Notes: a model not told the origin generated them from the letters alone. Shown: positions 17,036 through 25,948, counted from the stretch's first letter. The stretch is DNA of 64,000 bases from Flavobacteriaceae bacterium (GCA_029248405.1 JAQWJJ010000016.1:62001-126000); one strand, 5' to 3'. Numbers and translations: made by a program.

Positions 17036-19591
17036 GTGAAGCATTTTTATAAATATCTTGTTGCATTGCTATCTGTAGTGATCCTTCTTTCTTGCTCCAG
17101 AAAGAAAAACACTTTTGTGACCAGAAATGTGCACGCTGTTACAGCAGAGTACAACGCCATATTTAATGGAGACGTCGCCTTATTGAGCGGAAACCAAGAG
17201 CTTTCGACAACATATCGAGATAATTTTTGGGAGATTCTTCCTGTTGAGCGCTTTGAACTCAAGGAAGCGATACTCAAGCCAAATGAAAAGGGCAATCCGC
17301 ATTTCAAACGTGCTGAAGAAAAGGCAGCGAAGGCCATTCAGAAACATGCGATTTATCTTAATGGAAAGGAATACAATCCACAAATGGACGAAGCCTATAT
17401 GCTCTTGGGTAAGGCTCGTTATTACGGGCAGCGATTCGTTCCGGCGCTGGATGCCTTTAATTTCATCCTTAACCGATATCCGACAAGTAATAGCATCAAT
17501 GAGGCGCGGATGTGGAAAGCCAAGACCAATATCCAAATGGGCAATGAAGAAGGGGCCCTGGCAGAACTCAATGAATTGGTCAGCAAAGAAGGTTTGTCTG
17601 AGGAGGACCTCGCCGATGCTGCGGCAATCATGGCTCAGGCTTATATCAATTTAGACACACTTCAAGCAGCATTGCCACAAATCAAAATAGCCGCAGCGCT
17701 TGTCAAGGATAAAGAATTAAAAGGCCGATATGCCTTTATTAAAGGACAAATATATGACCGTTTGCAGATGAGTGATAGCGCCAATATGGCGTTTCAGGAG
17801 GTCATTGATTTGAAACGCGCTACGTCACGCACTTATTACGTACACTCTTTTTTGTCTCAAATCCGCAATTTTGATTACCGTCAAGGGGATACATTGGCCC
17901 TCACTGAGCTTTTGATGGCTTTGGGGCAGGATCGCGAAAATAGACCATTCAAGGATGTCATTTTTCACGAAACAGGGAATGCTTACCGCATCATGAAAGG
18001 CACAGATAGTGCGGTGGCTTATTTTAATCGATCGGTCGAAAACTATAACGAAAATCAACCCCTTCAAGCCGCCAATTACGGAACATTAGCAGACATTAAT
18101 TTTGAACAAGCCAACTACAGAACGGCTGGAAAATATTACGACAGCACCCTGACGTTTTTGGAAGAAAATTCTCGGCCATGGCGCCGAATGAAAAAGCGTT
18201 TAGATAACCTGGCGGACGTCATCAAGTATGAGGACATCGCTTCGAGAAACGACTCAATTTTGCGGTTTGTGGCCATGAGTGACGACGATCGCCTCGCCTA
18301 TTTCACCACCTTTACTGAAGCGTTAATAGCGCAAGCCAAAGAAGATTCTATTGCTGCCGCAAAAAGCAAAAAGCGCACCGAAAACAATGAGTTTTACCAG
18401 AAGCAGTCCAGTAAAAATAATCAAGGGGGCGAAACCTTTTATTTTTATAACAGTACAGCAGTGGCTTATGGTCGTCAAGAATTCAAAAAGATATGGGGCA
18501 ATAGAAAGCTCGAAGACGACTGGAGAAATGCTTCTAAAGCCATCGCCGCCATTGGGGCTGATGAACTGGCTGCAATCGAAGAAGAGGGCAGCATTGCGTC
18601 AAGAACGATCATGGATCCAGCCACTTATATTTCGAGGATCCCTACAGATTCTTTAGAGATCGATTCGTTAAAACGCACCAGAAATTTCGCCTACTATCAG
18701 CTTGGCGTGGTCTACAAAGAAAAATTTCGAGAATACCAACGGGCCATTGATAAATTGGAAGGATTATTGGGGTTTGGACCTCAAGAAAGATTGATTTTGC
18801 CGTCCAAATATAATCTATACAAGATCTATGCGATTTTGGAAAATGCACCAATGGCCGAACGCTGGAAGACGGACATCATCAACAACCACCCTGAATCGCG
18901 GTATGCAGAAATTCTGAGGAACCCTCAAACACAATTGGCGACAGACGCTTCCAGTCCTGAGTTCAAATACAAGGCGCTTTACCGTCAATTTGAAAATGGG
19001 GCTTATGCGGAGGTCTTGCGTTTGTGTGATGAGTACATGAACCGCTATCAAGGAAATGACATCATACCGAAACTTGAGCTTTTGAAGGCCACAACCCTCT
19101 CTTTTACTGAAGGTTTTGAAGCGTACAGAAACGCCATTAATTTCGTGGCCCTCACTTATCCTCAGTCATTAGAGGGGAAGCAGGCGCAACATATTTACAC
19201 CAAGGTTTTGCCCAATATTTCTTCGCCTGCATTTACAAGTGAAGGCAGCGGGTATAAGATTGTTTATCCATTTTCCATTGATGACGCAGAGAAAGGATCA
19301 GATTATTTGACACGTCTAGAAGAAGCTTTGGCGGGCTATCCTAGAGAAAAACTGTCCGCAAGTCGCGACTACTACACGAGTGATCAGTTTTTTGTGGTGG
19401 TTCATGGCCTAAAATCGCCAATGGGTGCTCAAGGGTTTGGCGAAACATTAGCGGGGCTAAAGGCCTTTAAATTAGAGGCTCCATTTTTTGTCATCGCCAC
19501 GGAAAATTACCGAGTGGTGCAATTGCATAAAAACCTAGAGTCTTATCAAAGAAATCAGGCCGTCGCAGAACCATCGCCCCTTCAAAAATAG
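17036..19591 (+). CDS. sprE: Gliding motility / type IX secretion lipoprotein SprE (PorW)
   Basis: A TPR lipoprotein of the type IX secretion apparatus needed for surface protein export and gliding in flavobacteria. The 851-residue length fits SprE/PorW. The GTG at 17036 gives a complete lipoprotein signal ending LLSC with the lipid-bearing Cys20. The conserved N-terminal region follows (VTAEYNAIFNGDVAL), then TPR-like helices including a segment with paired YMLLGKARYYGQRFVPALDAF-type repeats. The C-terminal region (about 800-851) contains FFVIATENYRVVQLHKNL. Known work places PorW between the outer-membrane ring and the inner-membrane motor. The gene leads a run with bactofilin and the atp genes. 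Confidence 0.88.
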   Translation: MKHFYKYLVALLSVVILLSCSRKKNTFVTRNVHAVTAEYNAIFNGDVALLSGNQELSTTYRDNFWEILPVERFELKEAILKPNEKGNPHFKRAEEKAAKAIQKHAIYLNGKEYNPQMDEAYMLLGKARYYGQRFVPALDAFNFILNRYPTSNSINEARMWKAKTNIQMGNEEGALAELNELVSKEGLSEEDLADAAAIMAQAYINLDTLQAALPQIKIAAALVKDKELKGRYAFIKGQIYDRLQMSDSANMAFQEVIDLKRATSRTYYVHSFLSQIRNFDYRQGDTLALTELLMALGQDRENRPFKDVIFHETGNAYRIMKGTDSAVAYFNRSVENYNENQPLQAANYGTLADINFEQANYRTAGKYYDSTLTFLEENSRPWRRMKKRLDNLADVIKYEDIASRNDSILRFVAMSDDDRLAYFTTFTEALIAQAKEDSIAAAKSKKRTENNEFYQKQSSKNNQGGETFYFYNSTAVAYGRQEFKKIWGNRKLEDDWRNASKAIAAIGADELAAIEEEGSIASRTIMDPATYISRIPTDSLEIDSLKRTRNFAYYQLGVVYKEKFREYQRAIDKLEGLLGFGPQERLILPSKYNLYKIYAILENAPMAERWKTDIINNHPESRYAEILRNPQTQLATDASSPEFKYKALYRQFENGAYAEVLRLCDEYMNRYQGNDIIPKLELLKATTLSFTEGFEAYRNAINFVALTYPQSLEGKQAQHIYTKVLPNISSPAFTSEGSGYKIVYPFSIDDAEKGSDYLTRLEEALAGYPREKLSASRDYYTSDQFFVVVHGLKSPMGAQGFGETLAGLKAFKLEAPFFVIATENYRVVQLHKNLESYQRNQAVAEPSPLQK

Positions 19592-19599
19592 AGCAGATT

Positions 19600-20058
19600 A
19601 TGTTTAGCGAAAAAAAACAAAGAGAACACATGGAACCATCATCAAGTCAAAACAGAATTAATGAAGGCACAAAGCTTATTGGAGACATCCAATCTTCAGG
19701 GTTCTTCAGAATAGACGGCGTGATAGAGGGCACAATTGAAAAGCCGTCCAAAGTTGTTTTGGGCAAAACAGGGCAAATTAAAGGCAAGCTGGTTTGTGGT
19801 GATGCTGATTTAGAAGGTCGATTCGAAGGAGAATTGCATGTTTCAGGCACCCTCACACTAAAGTCTTCTGCCCGAATTCAAGGACAAGTCGTGGTCGGCA
19901 AACTTTCCGTAGAACCCGGAGCGATATTCAACGGCACTTGCAGCATGCATGCCGAGGCAAAAACAACCCCTCCTTTAGAATCTTCTTCAAAGGGGAGTCT
20001 TTTTGACCGACAAAACCGGCTCAAAAAAGCAAGCACATCAGAACAGACCACGGTATAA
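19600..20058 (+). CDS. Bactofilin (polymer-forming cytoskeletal protein)
   Basis: A 152-residue protein with the bactofilin right-handed beta-helix core between residues 19 and about 115, recognised by short repeats such as GTKLIGDIQSSG, FRIDGVIEGTIE and GKTGQIKGKLVCGDADLEGRF. Both ends are disordered and polar, as usual. Bactofilins self-assemble without nucleotide into filaments that help place envelope and shape factors. The ATG at 19600 is used; 19630 is an alternative. It begins nine bases after sprE and five before atpZ, so it is probably in the same transcript. Confidence 0.9.
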   Translation: MFSEKKQREHMEPSSSQNRINEGTKLIGDIQSSGFFRIDGVIEGTIEKPSKVVLGKTGQIKGKLVCGDADLEGRFEGELHVSGTLTLKSSARIQGQVVVGKLSVEPGAIFNGTCSMHAEAKTTPPLESSSKGSLFDRQNRLKKASTSEQTTV

Positions 20059-20063
20059 GCATC

Positions 20064-20279
20064 ATGACCCAAAAGCCTGAAAGTTGGAAGCGGTGGTTGG
20101 TGCTCTCCTCCATTGCTGTTGAAATGGGGGTCATTATTTATGCTGGCAATAAGGTCGGACAATGGTTGGACCAGCAATATTTTCCTGGAGAAAAAACAAT
20201 GGCGACGGCCTTGACGCTCGTTGGTGTGGGCATCGCTATGTTTTTGGTAGTGCAACAAACCAAAAGACTCAATCCATGA
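20064..20279 (+). CDS. atpZ: AtpZ/AtpI-like membrane protein
   Basis: A 71-residue protein with two hydrophobic helices (about 13-30 and 45-62) joined by a short loop containing GNKVGQWLDQQY. This is the pattern of AtpZ/AtpI proteins found upstream of F-type ATP synthase genes, which help assembly of the c-ring and may carry magnesium or calcium. The position five bases after bactofilin and ahead of atpB fits. The stop overlaps the start of the next gene (ATGA). Confidence 0.82.
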   Translation: MTQKPESWKRWLVLSSIAVEMGVIIYAGNKVGQWLDQQYFPGEKTMATALTLVGVGIAMFLVVQQTKRLNP

Positions 20280-20665
20280 GGTTTCCCACCGACTTAAAGC
20301 CTTTTTTGATCCTGTTTCTATCTTTCGGTTTGATCAGTTTTGGCATACATTCTGGCCTGCAATCGGCTTTTGGCTCAGGGGCTTGGTCGCATCAAATCAT
20401 CACCGCCTACCTCTTGAACTTTGGTATTGGCGTCATTTTGATATCGGTAATTTCAAAATTATTGCCTCCAGAATCTTCGGCTTTAGGATTTGTTTTCCTC
20501 TCGGCAAGCGCATTGAAATTCACCTTGTTTTACGCGCTCTTAAGGCCCGGATATAAGGTGGATGAGGGGTTCGACGGCGGAGCGTTTCTGGCTTTTTTTG
20601 TCCCGTATTTTACTTGTTTGCTGGCAGAAGTTTTGTTTCTGGCAAAACGCCTCAATAACCTATAA
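20276..20665 (+). CDS. Small four-helix membrane protein in the atp region (DUF6168-like)
   Basis: A 129-residue protein with four hydrophobic segments and little else. The ATG at 20276 overlaps the atpZ stop by four bases and was preferred to a start at 20162, which would add residues translated from the wrong frame of atpZ. Similar short proteins lie between atpZ and atpB in other flavobacteria; from memory they are labelled DUF6168. By position it could be an AtpI-like assembly factor, but no motif proves it. Confidence 0.72.
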   Translation: MRFPTDLKPFLILFLSFGLISFGIHSGLQSAFGSGAWSHQIITAYLLNFGIGVILISVISKLLPPESSALGFVFLSASALKFTLFYALLRPGYKVDEGFDGGAFLAFFVPYFTCLLAEVLFLAKRLNNL

Positions 20666-20680
20666 GCGACGCCCAGTGAG

Positions 20681-20712
20681 CGGGTCCTAAAAAAACCCGT
20701 GATTTTCTTTTT
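20681..20712 (+). terminator. Possible weak terminator before atpB
   Basis: CGGGT (20681-20685) pairs with ACCCG (20695-20699) over a nine-base A-rich loop and is followed by TGATTTTCTTTTT. The stem is only five pairs, so strength is doubtful. It sits immediately before the atpB promoter, which would separate the sprE-bactofilin-atpZ unit from atpB onward. Confidence 0.35.
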
Positions 20713-20739
20713 GGTTTCTCCGTAAGAATGGTATTTTTG
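20711..20739 (+). promoter_or_regulatory. Promoter TTG-N18-TATTTTTG for the atp operon
   Basis: TTG at 20711-20713, inside TTTTTGG, and TATTTTTG at 20732-20739 are 18 bases apart. The atpB ATG follows 35 bases after the -7 box. This is one of the best promoter matches in the window and implies that atpBEFHAG has its own start site in addition to any read-through from sprE. Confidence 0.65.
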
Positions 20740-20774
20740 CACCGATTTTAATAGGTTTCAATCAATCATCGAGA

Positions 20775-21914
20775 ATGCAAGGAAAACGACTTATTCATTT
20801 ACTTTTCGGAATCGCTTTTTTGACCGCTTCTTTTTCAGCCTACGCGTCTGATCCAAAAAAGGGAGCGCTTACGCCTCAAGACCGAAAAACTGAAGTGAGT
20901 GCTTATGTCAAGCACCACAACTTGGACACACACGATTTTGGCCTTTTTTCTTACACAGGTGCAGATGGCGCCCATCATCAAATAGGGTTTCCTTTACCTG
21001 TTATTCTTTGGGCTGATGGCCTTCATGTATTTTCATCAGGGGCTTTGCATCATGGCGAGTCTGTGGTGGCTTCAGGAGACAAATACTTCGCTTTAGACAC
21101 TCATTCTTACAAGATTTACGAGACTGATGCCTCAGGCGTTTTGAATTATGATGCAGACCACCACGTGACCAATGTGGCGCCGTTAGATTTCTCAATCACC
21201 AAAAGTGTCTTCATGATCATGCTGGTGAGTGTGATGTTGTTCATGATCTTTATGGGCCTAGCCAAGAGTTATGCCAAAAATCAAAGTTTGCCTTCTGGTG
21301 TGGGTCGCTTCTTCGAACCCATAGTCTTATATATTCGTGATGACATTGCCATTCCTAACATTGGCCCAGAAAAATACCAGCGTTATATGCCCTATTTATT
21401 GACGGTGTTTTTCTTTATCTGGTTCTTAAATTTATTTGGTTTGACCCCACTAGGGATCAATGTCACTGGAAATATTGCCATCACAACAGCTTTGGCGGTG
21501 ATCACATTTTTGATCACTAATTTTACAGGAACAAAGGATTACTGGAAACATATCTTTGACCCACTCGGACACGCAATGCCTTGGGTGGCAAAACTTCCGA
21601 TTTATATCATTTTGGTGCCCATCGAAGTATTGGGTATTTTCATCAAGCCTTTCTCTCTTTTGATCCGACTTTATGCCAACATGCAGGCGGGTCACATTGT
21701 ATTGGGAAGTTTGATAGGATTGATTTACGTTTTTCAAAATTGGCTTGGCGGAACATTAGCGTTCGGCTTGTCTTTTGCTATTTCGCTTATTGAGCTGTTG
21801 GTAGCATTACTTCAGGCATACATTTTTACGATGTTGTCGGCTTTATATTTTGGATTCGCTAGTGAGACACATGATCACGCCGTAGAACACGACGGAGAAG
21901 TGCAGCACTTGTAA
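20775..21914 (+). CDS. atpB: ATP synthase subunit a
   Basis: The membrane stator subunit that carries the proton half-channels of F0. The 379-residue protein is longer than the enterobacterial one because, as usual in Bacteroidota, it has a signal peptide (residues 1-24, ending SAYAS) and an extra periplasmic N-terminal region rich in His and Asp before the first membrane segment at about 136. The essential arginine lies in SLLIRLYANMQAGH (about residue 298). The terminal helix contains LLVALLQAYIFTMLSALY. It is the first gene of the atpBEFHAG run. Confidence 0.96.
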   Translation: MQGKRLIHLLFGIAFLTASFSAYASDPKKGALTPQDRKTEVSAYVKHHNLDTHDFGLFSYTGADGAHHQIGFPLPVILWADGLHVFSSGALHHGESVVASGDKYFALDTHSYKIYETDASGVLNYDADHHVTNVAPLDFSITKSVFMIMLVSVMLFMIFMGLAKSYAKNQSLPSGVGRFFEPIVLYIRDDIAIPNIGPEKYQRYMPYLLTVFFFIWFLNLFGLTPLGINVTGNIAITTALAVITFLITNFTGTKDYWKHIFDPLGHAMPWVAKLPIYIILVPIEVLGIFIKPFSLLIRLYANMQAGHIVLGSLIGLIYVFQNWLGGTLAFGLSFAISLIELLVALLQAYIFTMLSALYFGFASETHDHAVEHDGEVQHL

Positions 21915-21948
21915 GATAAGTTGAATGTTTAATTTAAATAAATAGAGT

Positions 21949-22140
21949 ATGACAATTCCAACTATTGTAGGAGCAGGTTTAGTAGTGATTGGTGTCGGTA
22001 TCGGTATCGGTCAAATTGGTGGTAAAGCTATGGAAGCTATCGCCCGTCAGCCTGAGGCTTATGGAAAAATCCAAACAGCGATGCTTATTGCAGCGGCTTT
22101 GGTAGAAGGTATTGGTTTTGCAGCAATTTTCGCCGCATAA
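21949..22140 (+). CDS. atpE: ATP synthase subunit c
   Basis: The rotor ring subunit of F0, 63 residues and two helices. The polar loop ARQPEA (32-37) and the ion-binding carboxylate Glu53 in AALVEGIGF are visible. The residues that mark sodium-type rings are absent: no Gln at the matching helix 1 position and no Ser/Thr after Glu53, so the ring is predicted to be proton-coupled. A strong hairpin directly follows the stop codon. The protein is needed in many copies per complex, unlike the neighbouring subunits. Confidence 0.96.
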   Translation: MTIPTIVGAGLVVIGVGIGIGQIGGKAMEAIARQPEAYGKIQTAMLIAAALVEGIGFAAIFAA

Positions 22141-22150
22141 ATCAGTCTAG

Positions 22151-22187
22151 TGCACACGGACGCAACGGTTGGTTGCCTCCGTGTGTA
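22151..22187 (+). other. Strong hairpin between atpE and atpF
   Basis: CACACGGA (22153-22160) pairs perfectly with TCCGTGTG (22078 +100, i.e. 22178-22185), and inside it GCAAC (22162-22166) pairs with GTTGC (22172-22176), with one C-C mismatch and a five-base loop. It begins ten bases after the atpE stop. The following sequence, TATTTTAAATT, is U-rich but broken, so it is at most a partial terminator; it may instead protect the 3' end of a processed atpE mRNA. Confidence 0.7.
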
Positions 22188-22244
22188 TTTTAAATTAAAT
22201 CAAGAATCCAGTCGGATTTATCAATAAGATTCATCAAATGATTT

Positions 22245-22258
22245 CCCGAGTATTCGGG
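22245..22258 (+). other. Small hairpin just before atpF
   Basis: CCCGA (22245-22249) and TCGGG (22254-22258) form a five-pair stem with a four-base loop. It ends eight bases before the atpF ATG, in the ribosome-binding region, so it could hold back translation of subunit b. Confidence 0.5.
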
Positions 22259-22266
22259 TAATAATT

Positions 22267-22767
22267 ATGGAAAAACTAATTGGAGAATTTTCAGTAGGCT
22301 TGTTTTTTTGGCAAACACTTTTGTTTGTCACATTGCTTTTCTTACTCAAGAAATATGCGTGGAAGCCAATACTTGATGCCGTTAATGAGCGTGAAGAAGG
22401 CATAAAAAAGGCTTTAGAATCTGCAGAACAGGCCAAAGAAGAAATGGCCAACATGAATGCGGACAACGAAAAGTTGCTCAAGGAAGCCCGTGCAGAACGC
22501 GACGCCATGTTAAAGGAGGCTAGAGAAATCAAAAGCAAACTCATCGGTGATGCCAAAGACGAGGCCAAGGTTGAAGCGGATAAACTAATGACACAAGCTC
22601 AGGCAGCAATTGAAAGTGAAAAGAAGGCTGCGATTGCGGAAATCAAAGAACAAGTCGCAAGCTTGTCTCTTGATATTGCAGAGAAAGTCATTAAAGAAGC
22701 TTTATCTAAAGACGACCAGCAACAAAAATTGGTCAAGAACCTTTTGGACGATACGACCTTAAACTAA
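22267..22767 (+). CDS. atpF: ATP synthase subunit b
   Basis: The peripheral stalk subunit, 166 residues, with one N-terminal membrane helix (about 9-27, SVGLFFWQTLLFVTLLFLL) followed by a long charged coiled coil rich in Ala, Glu and Lys. It joins subunit a to the delta subunit and F1. There is a single b gene here, so it should act as a homodimer. The 126-base gap before it contains two hairpins; the gap to atpH is four bases. Confidence 0.95.
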   Translation: MEKLIGEFSVGLFFWQTLLFVTLLFLLKKYAWKPILDAVNEREEGIKKALESAEQAKEEMANMNADNEKLLKEARAERDAMLKEAREIKSKLIGDAKDEAKVEADKLMTQAQAAIESEKKAAIAEIKEQVASLSLDIAEKVIKEALSKDDQQQKLVKNLLDDTTLN

Positions 22768-22771
22768 TTCT

Positions 22772-23314
22772 ATGAACGGAAGTAGAGCCGCAATCAGATA
22801 CGCGAATGCCTTGCTACAAAAGGCTCATGACAATGGTCATGCTGAGGTCGTTTTTGGCGACATGCAGTCTGTAGCAGAAACCTTGGCGTCTAGTCATGAG
22901 TTGCAAGTGGCCTTGAAGAGCCCCATCATTAAGGTCGAGGACAAACAAGCAGTGTTGGAGCAAGTTTTTGCCAAATCAACAGAAGACACCTTAGGCTTGA
23001 TCCGCGTGCTGGCAAAGAATAGAAGAACCGACTTATTGGCTCATGTGGCACAAGCCTATATCAGTTTGCATCATGAGGCTCAAGGAGTAAAAAGCGCCAA
23101 AGTCGTGACTGCTTTTGCCTTGTCGGCCGACCTAGAAAAGCAAATACGTCAGAAAATAGAAGGATTGACCGGCAGCAAAGAAGTGACCTTAGATTTGGAG
23201 ATTGATCCAAGTATTATTGGTGGTTTTGTGTTGCGCATCGGGGACTTGCAATACAACGCAAGTGTCGCCAATCAGTTAGGTCAAATTAAAAGAGAATTTA
23301 GTAAGAGTGTATAA
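22772..23314 (+). CDS. atpH: ATP synthase subunit delta
   Basis: The 180-residue subunit that links the b stalk to the top of the alpha3-beta3 head. The N-terminal helical domain starts SRAAIRYANALLQKA, a typical delta signature, and the C-terminal domain contains IDPSIIGGFVLRIGDLQYNASV, the conserved end of the family. It lies four bases after atpF, and a short hairpin separates it from atpA. Confidence 0.95.
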   Translation: MNGSRAAIRYANALLQKAHDNGHAEVVFGDMQSVAETLASSHELQVALKSPIIKVEDKQAVLEQVFAKSTEDTLGLIRVLAKNRRTDLLAHVAQAYISLHHEAQGVKSAKVVTAFALSADLEKQIRQKIEGLTGSKEVTLDLEIDPSIIGGFVLRIGDLQYNASVANQLGQIKREFSKSV

Positions 23315-23318
23315 AACC

Positions 23319-23333
23319 ATGGGCTTTGCCCAT
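23319..23333 (+). other. Hairpin between atpH and atpA
   Basis: ATGGGC and GCCCAT form a perfect six-pair stem around a TTT loop, five bases after the atpH stop and 15 bases before the atpA ATG. No U-run follows, so it is not an intrinsic terminator. Confidence 0.5.
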
Positions 23334-23348
23334 AATAGATAGTAAACA

Positions 23349-24926
23349 ATGGCAGAAGTAAAACCAGCTGAAGTATCAGCAATTTTAAAGCAACAACTAA
23401 CAGGCTTTGAAGCCAGTATGTCTTTAGACGAAGTCGGAACGGTATTGACCGTTGGTGATGGTATTGCCCGTGTGTATGGCCTGTCTAATGCGCAATATGG
23501 CGAATTGGTTGAGTTCGAAAACGGACTTGAAGGAATTGTTTTGAACCTGGAAGAAGATAACGTAGGTGTCGTGCTTTTAGGGCCCTCAAAGGAAATCAAA
23601 GAAGGCGCTACAGTCAAACGTACGCAGCGCATCGCTTCGATTAATGTTGGAGAAGGTATTGTCGGACGTGTGGTCAACACACTAGGTCAGCCTATCGATG
23701 GTAAGGGACCAATAGACGGTAAAACTTATGAGATGCCACTTGAGCGTAAGGCGCCAGGGGTGATCTTTCGTCAGCCGGTAAACGAACCATTACAAACAGG
23801 AATCAAGTCGATTGATGCGATGATTCCAGTAGGGCGCGGCCAGCGTGAACTCGTGATTTGTGACCGTCAGACGGGTAAAACTACAGTCTGTATTGACACC
23901 ATCCTGAATCAAAAAGAATTTTTCGATGCGGGTGAGCCAGTTTATTGTATTTACGTCGCTGTTGGCCAAAAGGCTTCAACAGTGGCCAATATTGCCAAAG
24001 TTCTTGAAGACAAAGGTGCTTTAGCCTATACAACGATTGTCGCTGCAAATGCGTCTGATCCTGCGCCAATGCAAGTTTACGCTCCTTTTGCCGGGGCAGC
24101 AATTGGCGAATATTTTAGAGACACTGGTCGTCCAGCACTCATCATTTATGATGACTTATCCAAACAAGCCGTAGCGTATCGTGAGGTTTCTTTGTTGTTG
24201 CGCCGTCCTCCAGGACGTGAAGCATATCCTGGTGACGTGTTCTACTTACACTCGAGATTATTAGAGCGTGCTGCGAAGGTGATTGCTGATGATGCTATTG
24301 CGCAGAATATGAATGACTTGCCAGACTCTTTGAAGGATGTTGTCAAAGGAGGTGGGTCACTCACGGCATTGCCGATTATTGAGACACAGGCAGGAGACGT
24401 TTCGGCCTATATCCCAACCAATGTGATTTCAATTACGGATGGTCAAATTTTCTTAGAGAGTGATTTGTTTAACTCTGGAGTGCGTCCGGCGATTAATGTG
24501 GGTATTTCTGTGTCACGAGTTGGAGGATCTGCTCAGATCAAGTCAATGAAAAAGGTGGCAGGAACGTTGAAACTTGATCAGGCTCAATATCGCGAGCTTG
24601 AGGCCTTTGCTAAGTTTGGAAGTGATCTTGATGCCGCAACGATGAATGTGATTGAAAAAGGAAAACGCAATGTTGAGATCCTCAAGCAAGCACAAAACGA
24701 TCCGTTTACTGTAGAAGATCAAGTAGCGATCATTTACGCGGGTTCTAAGAACTTATTGCGTCAGGTGCCTGTTGAAAAGGTAAAGGAATTCGAAAGAGAT
24801 TATATTGAATTCTTGAACACCAAGCACCGCACGACTCTAGATGCCTTGAAGGCGGGTAAATTAACAGACGAAGTTATTGATGTTTTGACCTCAGTAGCAA
24901 AAGATTTATCATCACGCTATAACTAG
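23349..24926 (+). CDS. atpA: ATP synthase subunit alpha
   Basis: The non-catalytic nucleotide-binding subunit of F1. Its length, 525 residues, is standard. The P-loop [10 protein letters not shown] lies near residue 173, and the family signature [17 protein letters not shown] is near 379-395. The Arg in this last segment is the arginine finger for the beta site. The beta subunit gene is not in this operon, as usual for Bacteroidota, where atpD-atpC are elsewhere. Confidence 0.98.
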   Translation: MAEVKPAEVSAILKQQLTGFEASMSLDEVGTVLTVGDGIARVYGLSNAQYGELVEFENGLEGIVLNLEEDNVGVVLLGPSKEIKEGATVKRTQRIASINVGEGIVGRVVNTLGQPIDGKGPIDGKTYEMPLERKAPGVIFRQPVNEPLQTGIKSIDAMIPVGRGQRELVICDRQTGKTTVCIDTILNQKEFFDAGEPVYCIYVAVGQKASTVANIAKVLEDKGALAYTTIVAANASDPAPMQVYAPFAGAAIGEYFRDTGRPALIIYDDLSKQAVAYREVSLLLRRPPGREAYPGDVFYLHSRLLERAAKVIADDAIAQNMNDLPDSLKDVVKGGGSLTALPIIETQAGDVSAYIPTNVISITDGQIFLESDLFNSGVRPAINVGISVSRVGGSAQIKSMKKVAGTLKLDQAQYRELEAFAKFGSDLDAATMNVIEKGKRNVEILKQAQNDPFTVEDQVAIIYAGSKNLLRQVPVEKVKEFERDYIEFLNTKHRTTLDALKAGKLTDEVIDVLTSVAKDLSSRYN

Positions 24927-24941
24927 GAATCACAAACTGTA

Positions 24942-24960
24942 AATGACGTGCGACGTCGTT
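24942..24960 (+). other. Hairpin between atpA and atpG
   Basis: AATGACGT (24942-24949) pairs with ACGTCGTT (24953-24960), including one G-T pair, around a GCG loop. It lies 15 bases after the atpA stop and 19 before the atpG ATG, with no U-run after it. Confidence 0.45.
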
Positions 24961-24979
24961 AACAGCTAAACCAATCTCT

Positions 24980-25849
24980 ATGGCTAACTTAAAAGAAATT
25001 AGGAATAGAATCAACTCGGTAGGTTCTACCATGCAGATCACTAGTGCCATGAAAATGGTTTCTGCAGCAAAGTTGAAAAAGGCACAGGACGCCATTGTGG
25101 CCATGCGCCCATATTCTGAAACACTTTCTGCTTTGTTGCGGAACTTAAGCGCTAATCTGGATGGTGATGCACAAAATCCATACGCTGTGCAGCGTGAGGT
25201 CAAAAGAGTGCTTATGGTCGCCATTACATCTAACAGAGGACTGGCTGGAGCCTTCAATACTAATGTGATTAAAGAGTGTAAGCGCAGCCTAGAAGTGGCC
25301 TACAATGGAATGGAAGTGAGTTTTCTGACCATAGGTAAAAAAGGAAATGACATCCTTCATAAAACGGGACGTGTGGCCCTAAACAACAATGAGATTTTTG
25401 ATGATTTGAATTTTGAAGCCAATGCGGCCATTGCAGAACAAATCATGCAAGATTTTGCTGATGGGACCTACGATAAAGTTGTTCTGGTTTATAATAAATT
25501 CAAGAATGCGGCAACACAAATCGTGATGCATGAGTCATTTTTGCCAATAGAAGCGACAGATGGACAAAACCAAGAGTCAGGGCCTGCTGCTGACTTTATT
25601 TTTGAACCTTCGAAGGAAGAAATCATTTCTGAGTTGATCCCTAAAAGCCTTAAAACACAATTATTTAAAGCTTTGAGAGACAGTGTGGCCAGTGAGCATG
25701 GAGCGAGAATGACCGCCATGCACAAGGCTACAGACAACGCCAAAGACCTGAAAGACCGATTGACCCTTGAGTATAACAAAGCGAGACAGGCGGCCATTAC
25801 CAATGAGATTTTGGAAATCGTTGGTGGTGCAGAAGCCTTAGCAGGGTAA
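24980..25849 (+). CDS. atpG: ATP synthase subunit gamma
   Basis: The central rotor shaft of F1, 289 residues. The N-terminal helix shows MANLKEIRNRINSVGSTMQITSAM in outline (residues 1-24), and the C-terminal helix contains ALRDSVASEHGARMTAMHKAT and YNKARQAAITNEILEIVGG, the family signature. It is the last gene of the operon and is followed 38 bases later by a clear intrinsic terminator. Confidence 0.97.
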   Translation: MANLKEIRNRINSVGSTMQITSAMKMVSAAKLKKAQDAIVAMRPYSETLSALLRNLSANLDGDAQNPYAVQREVKRVLMVAITSNRGLAGAFNTNVIKECKRSLEVAYNGMEVSFLTIGKKGNDILHKTGRVALNNNEIFDDLNFEANAAIAEQIMQDFADGTYDKVVLVYNKFKNAATQIVMHESFLPIEATDGQNQESGPAADFIFEPSKEEIISELIPKSLKTQLFKALRDSVASEHGARMTAMHKATDNAKDLKDRLTLEYNKARQAAITNEILEIVGGAEALAG

Positions 25850-25886
25850 TGCCGTCGATCTATTCAACATTTATGAAAGTATGCAG

Positions 25887-25913
25887 AACCTCCCAGTAAC
25901 GGGAGGTTTTTTT
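25887..25913 (+). terminator. Intrinsic terminator of the atp operon
   Basis: AACCTCCC (25887-25894) pairs with GGGAGGTT (25901-25908) over a six-base loop, and the stem runs into seven T residues. It ends the atpBEFHAG transcript on the + strand. Confidence 0.9.
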
Positions 25914-25948
25914 ATACCTTTATAAATGAATAATGGCTTTGGGTTTTT

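Noticed and set aside
16853-17044. 64-residue N-terminal extension of the flavin reductase
   Set aside because: It crosses a good promoter (16864-16892) and the sprE start, and the known fold begins at the ATG at 16852.
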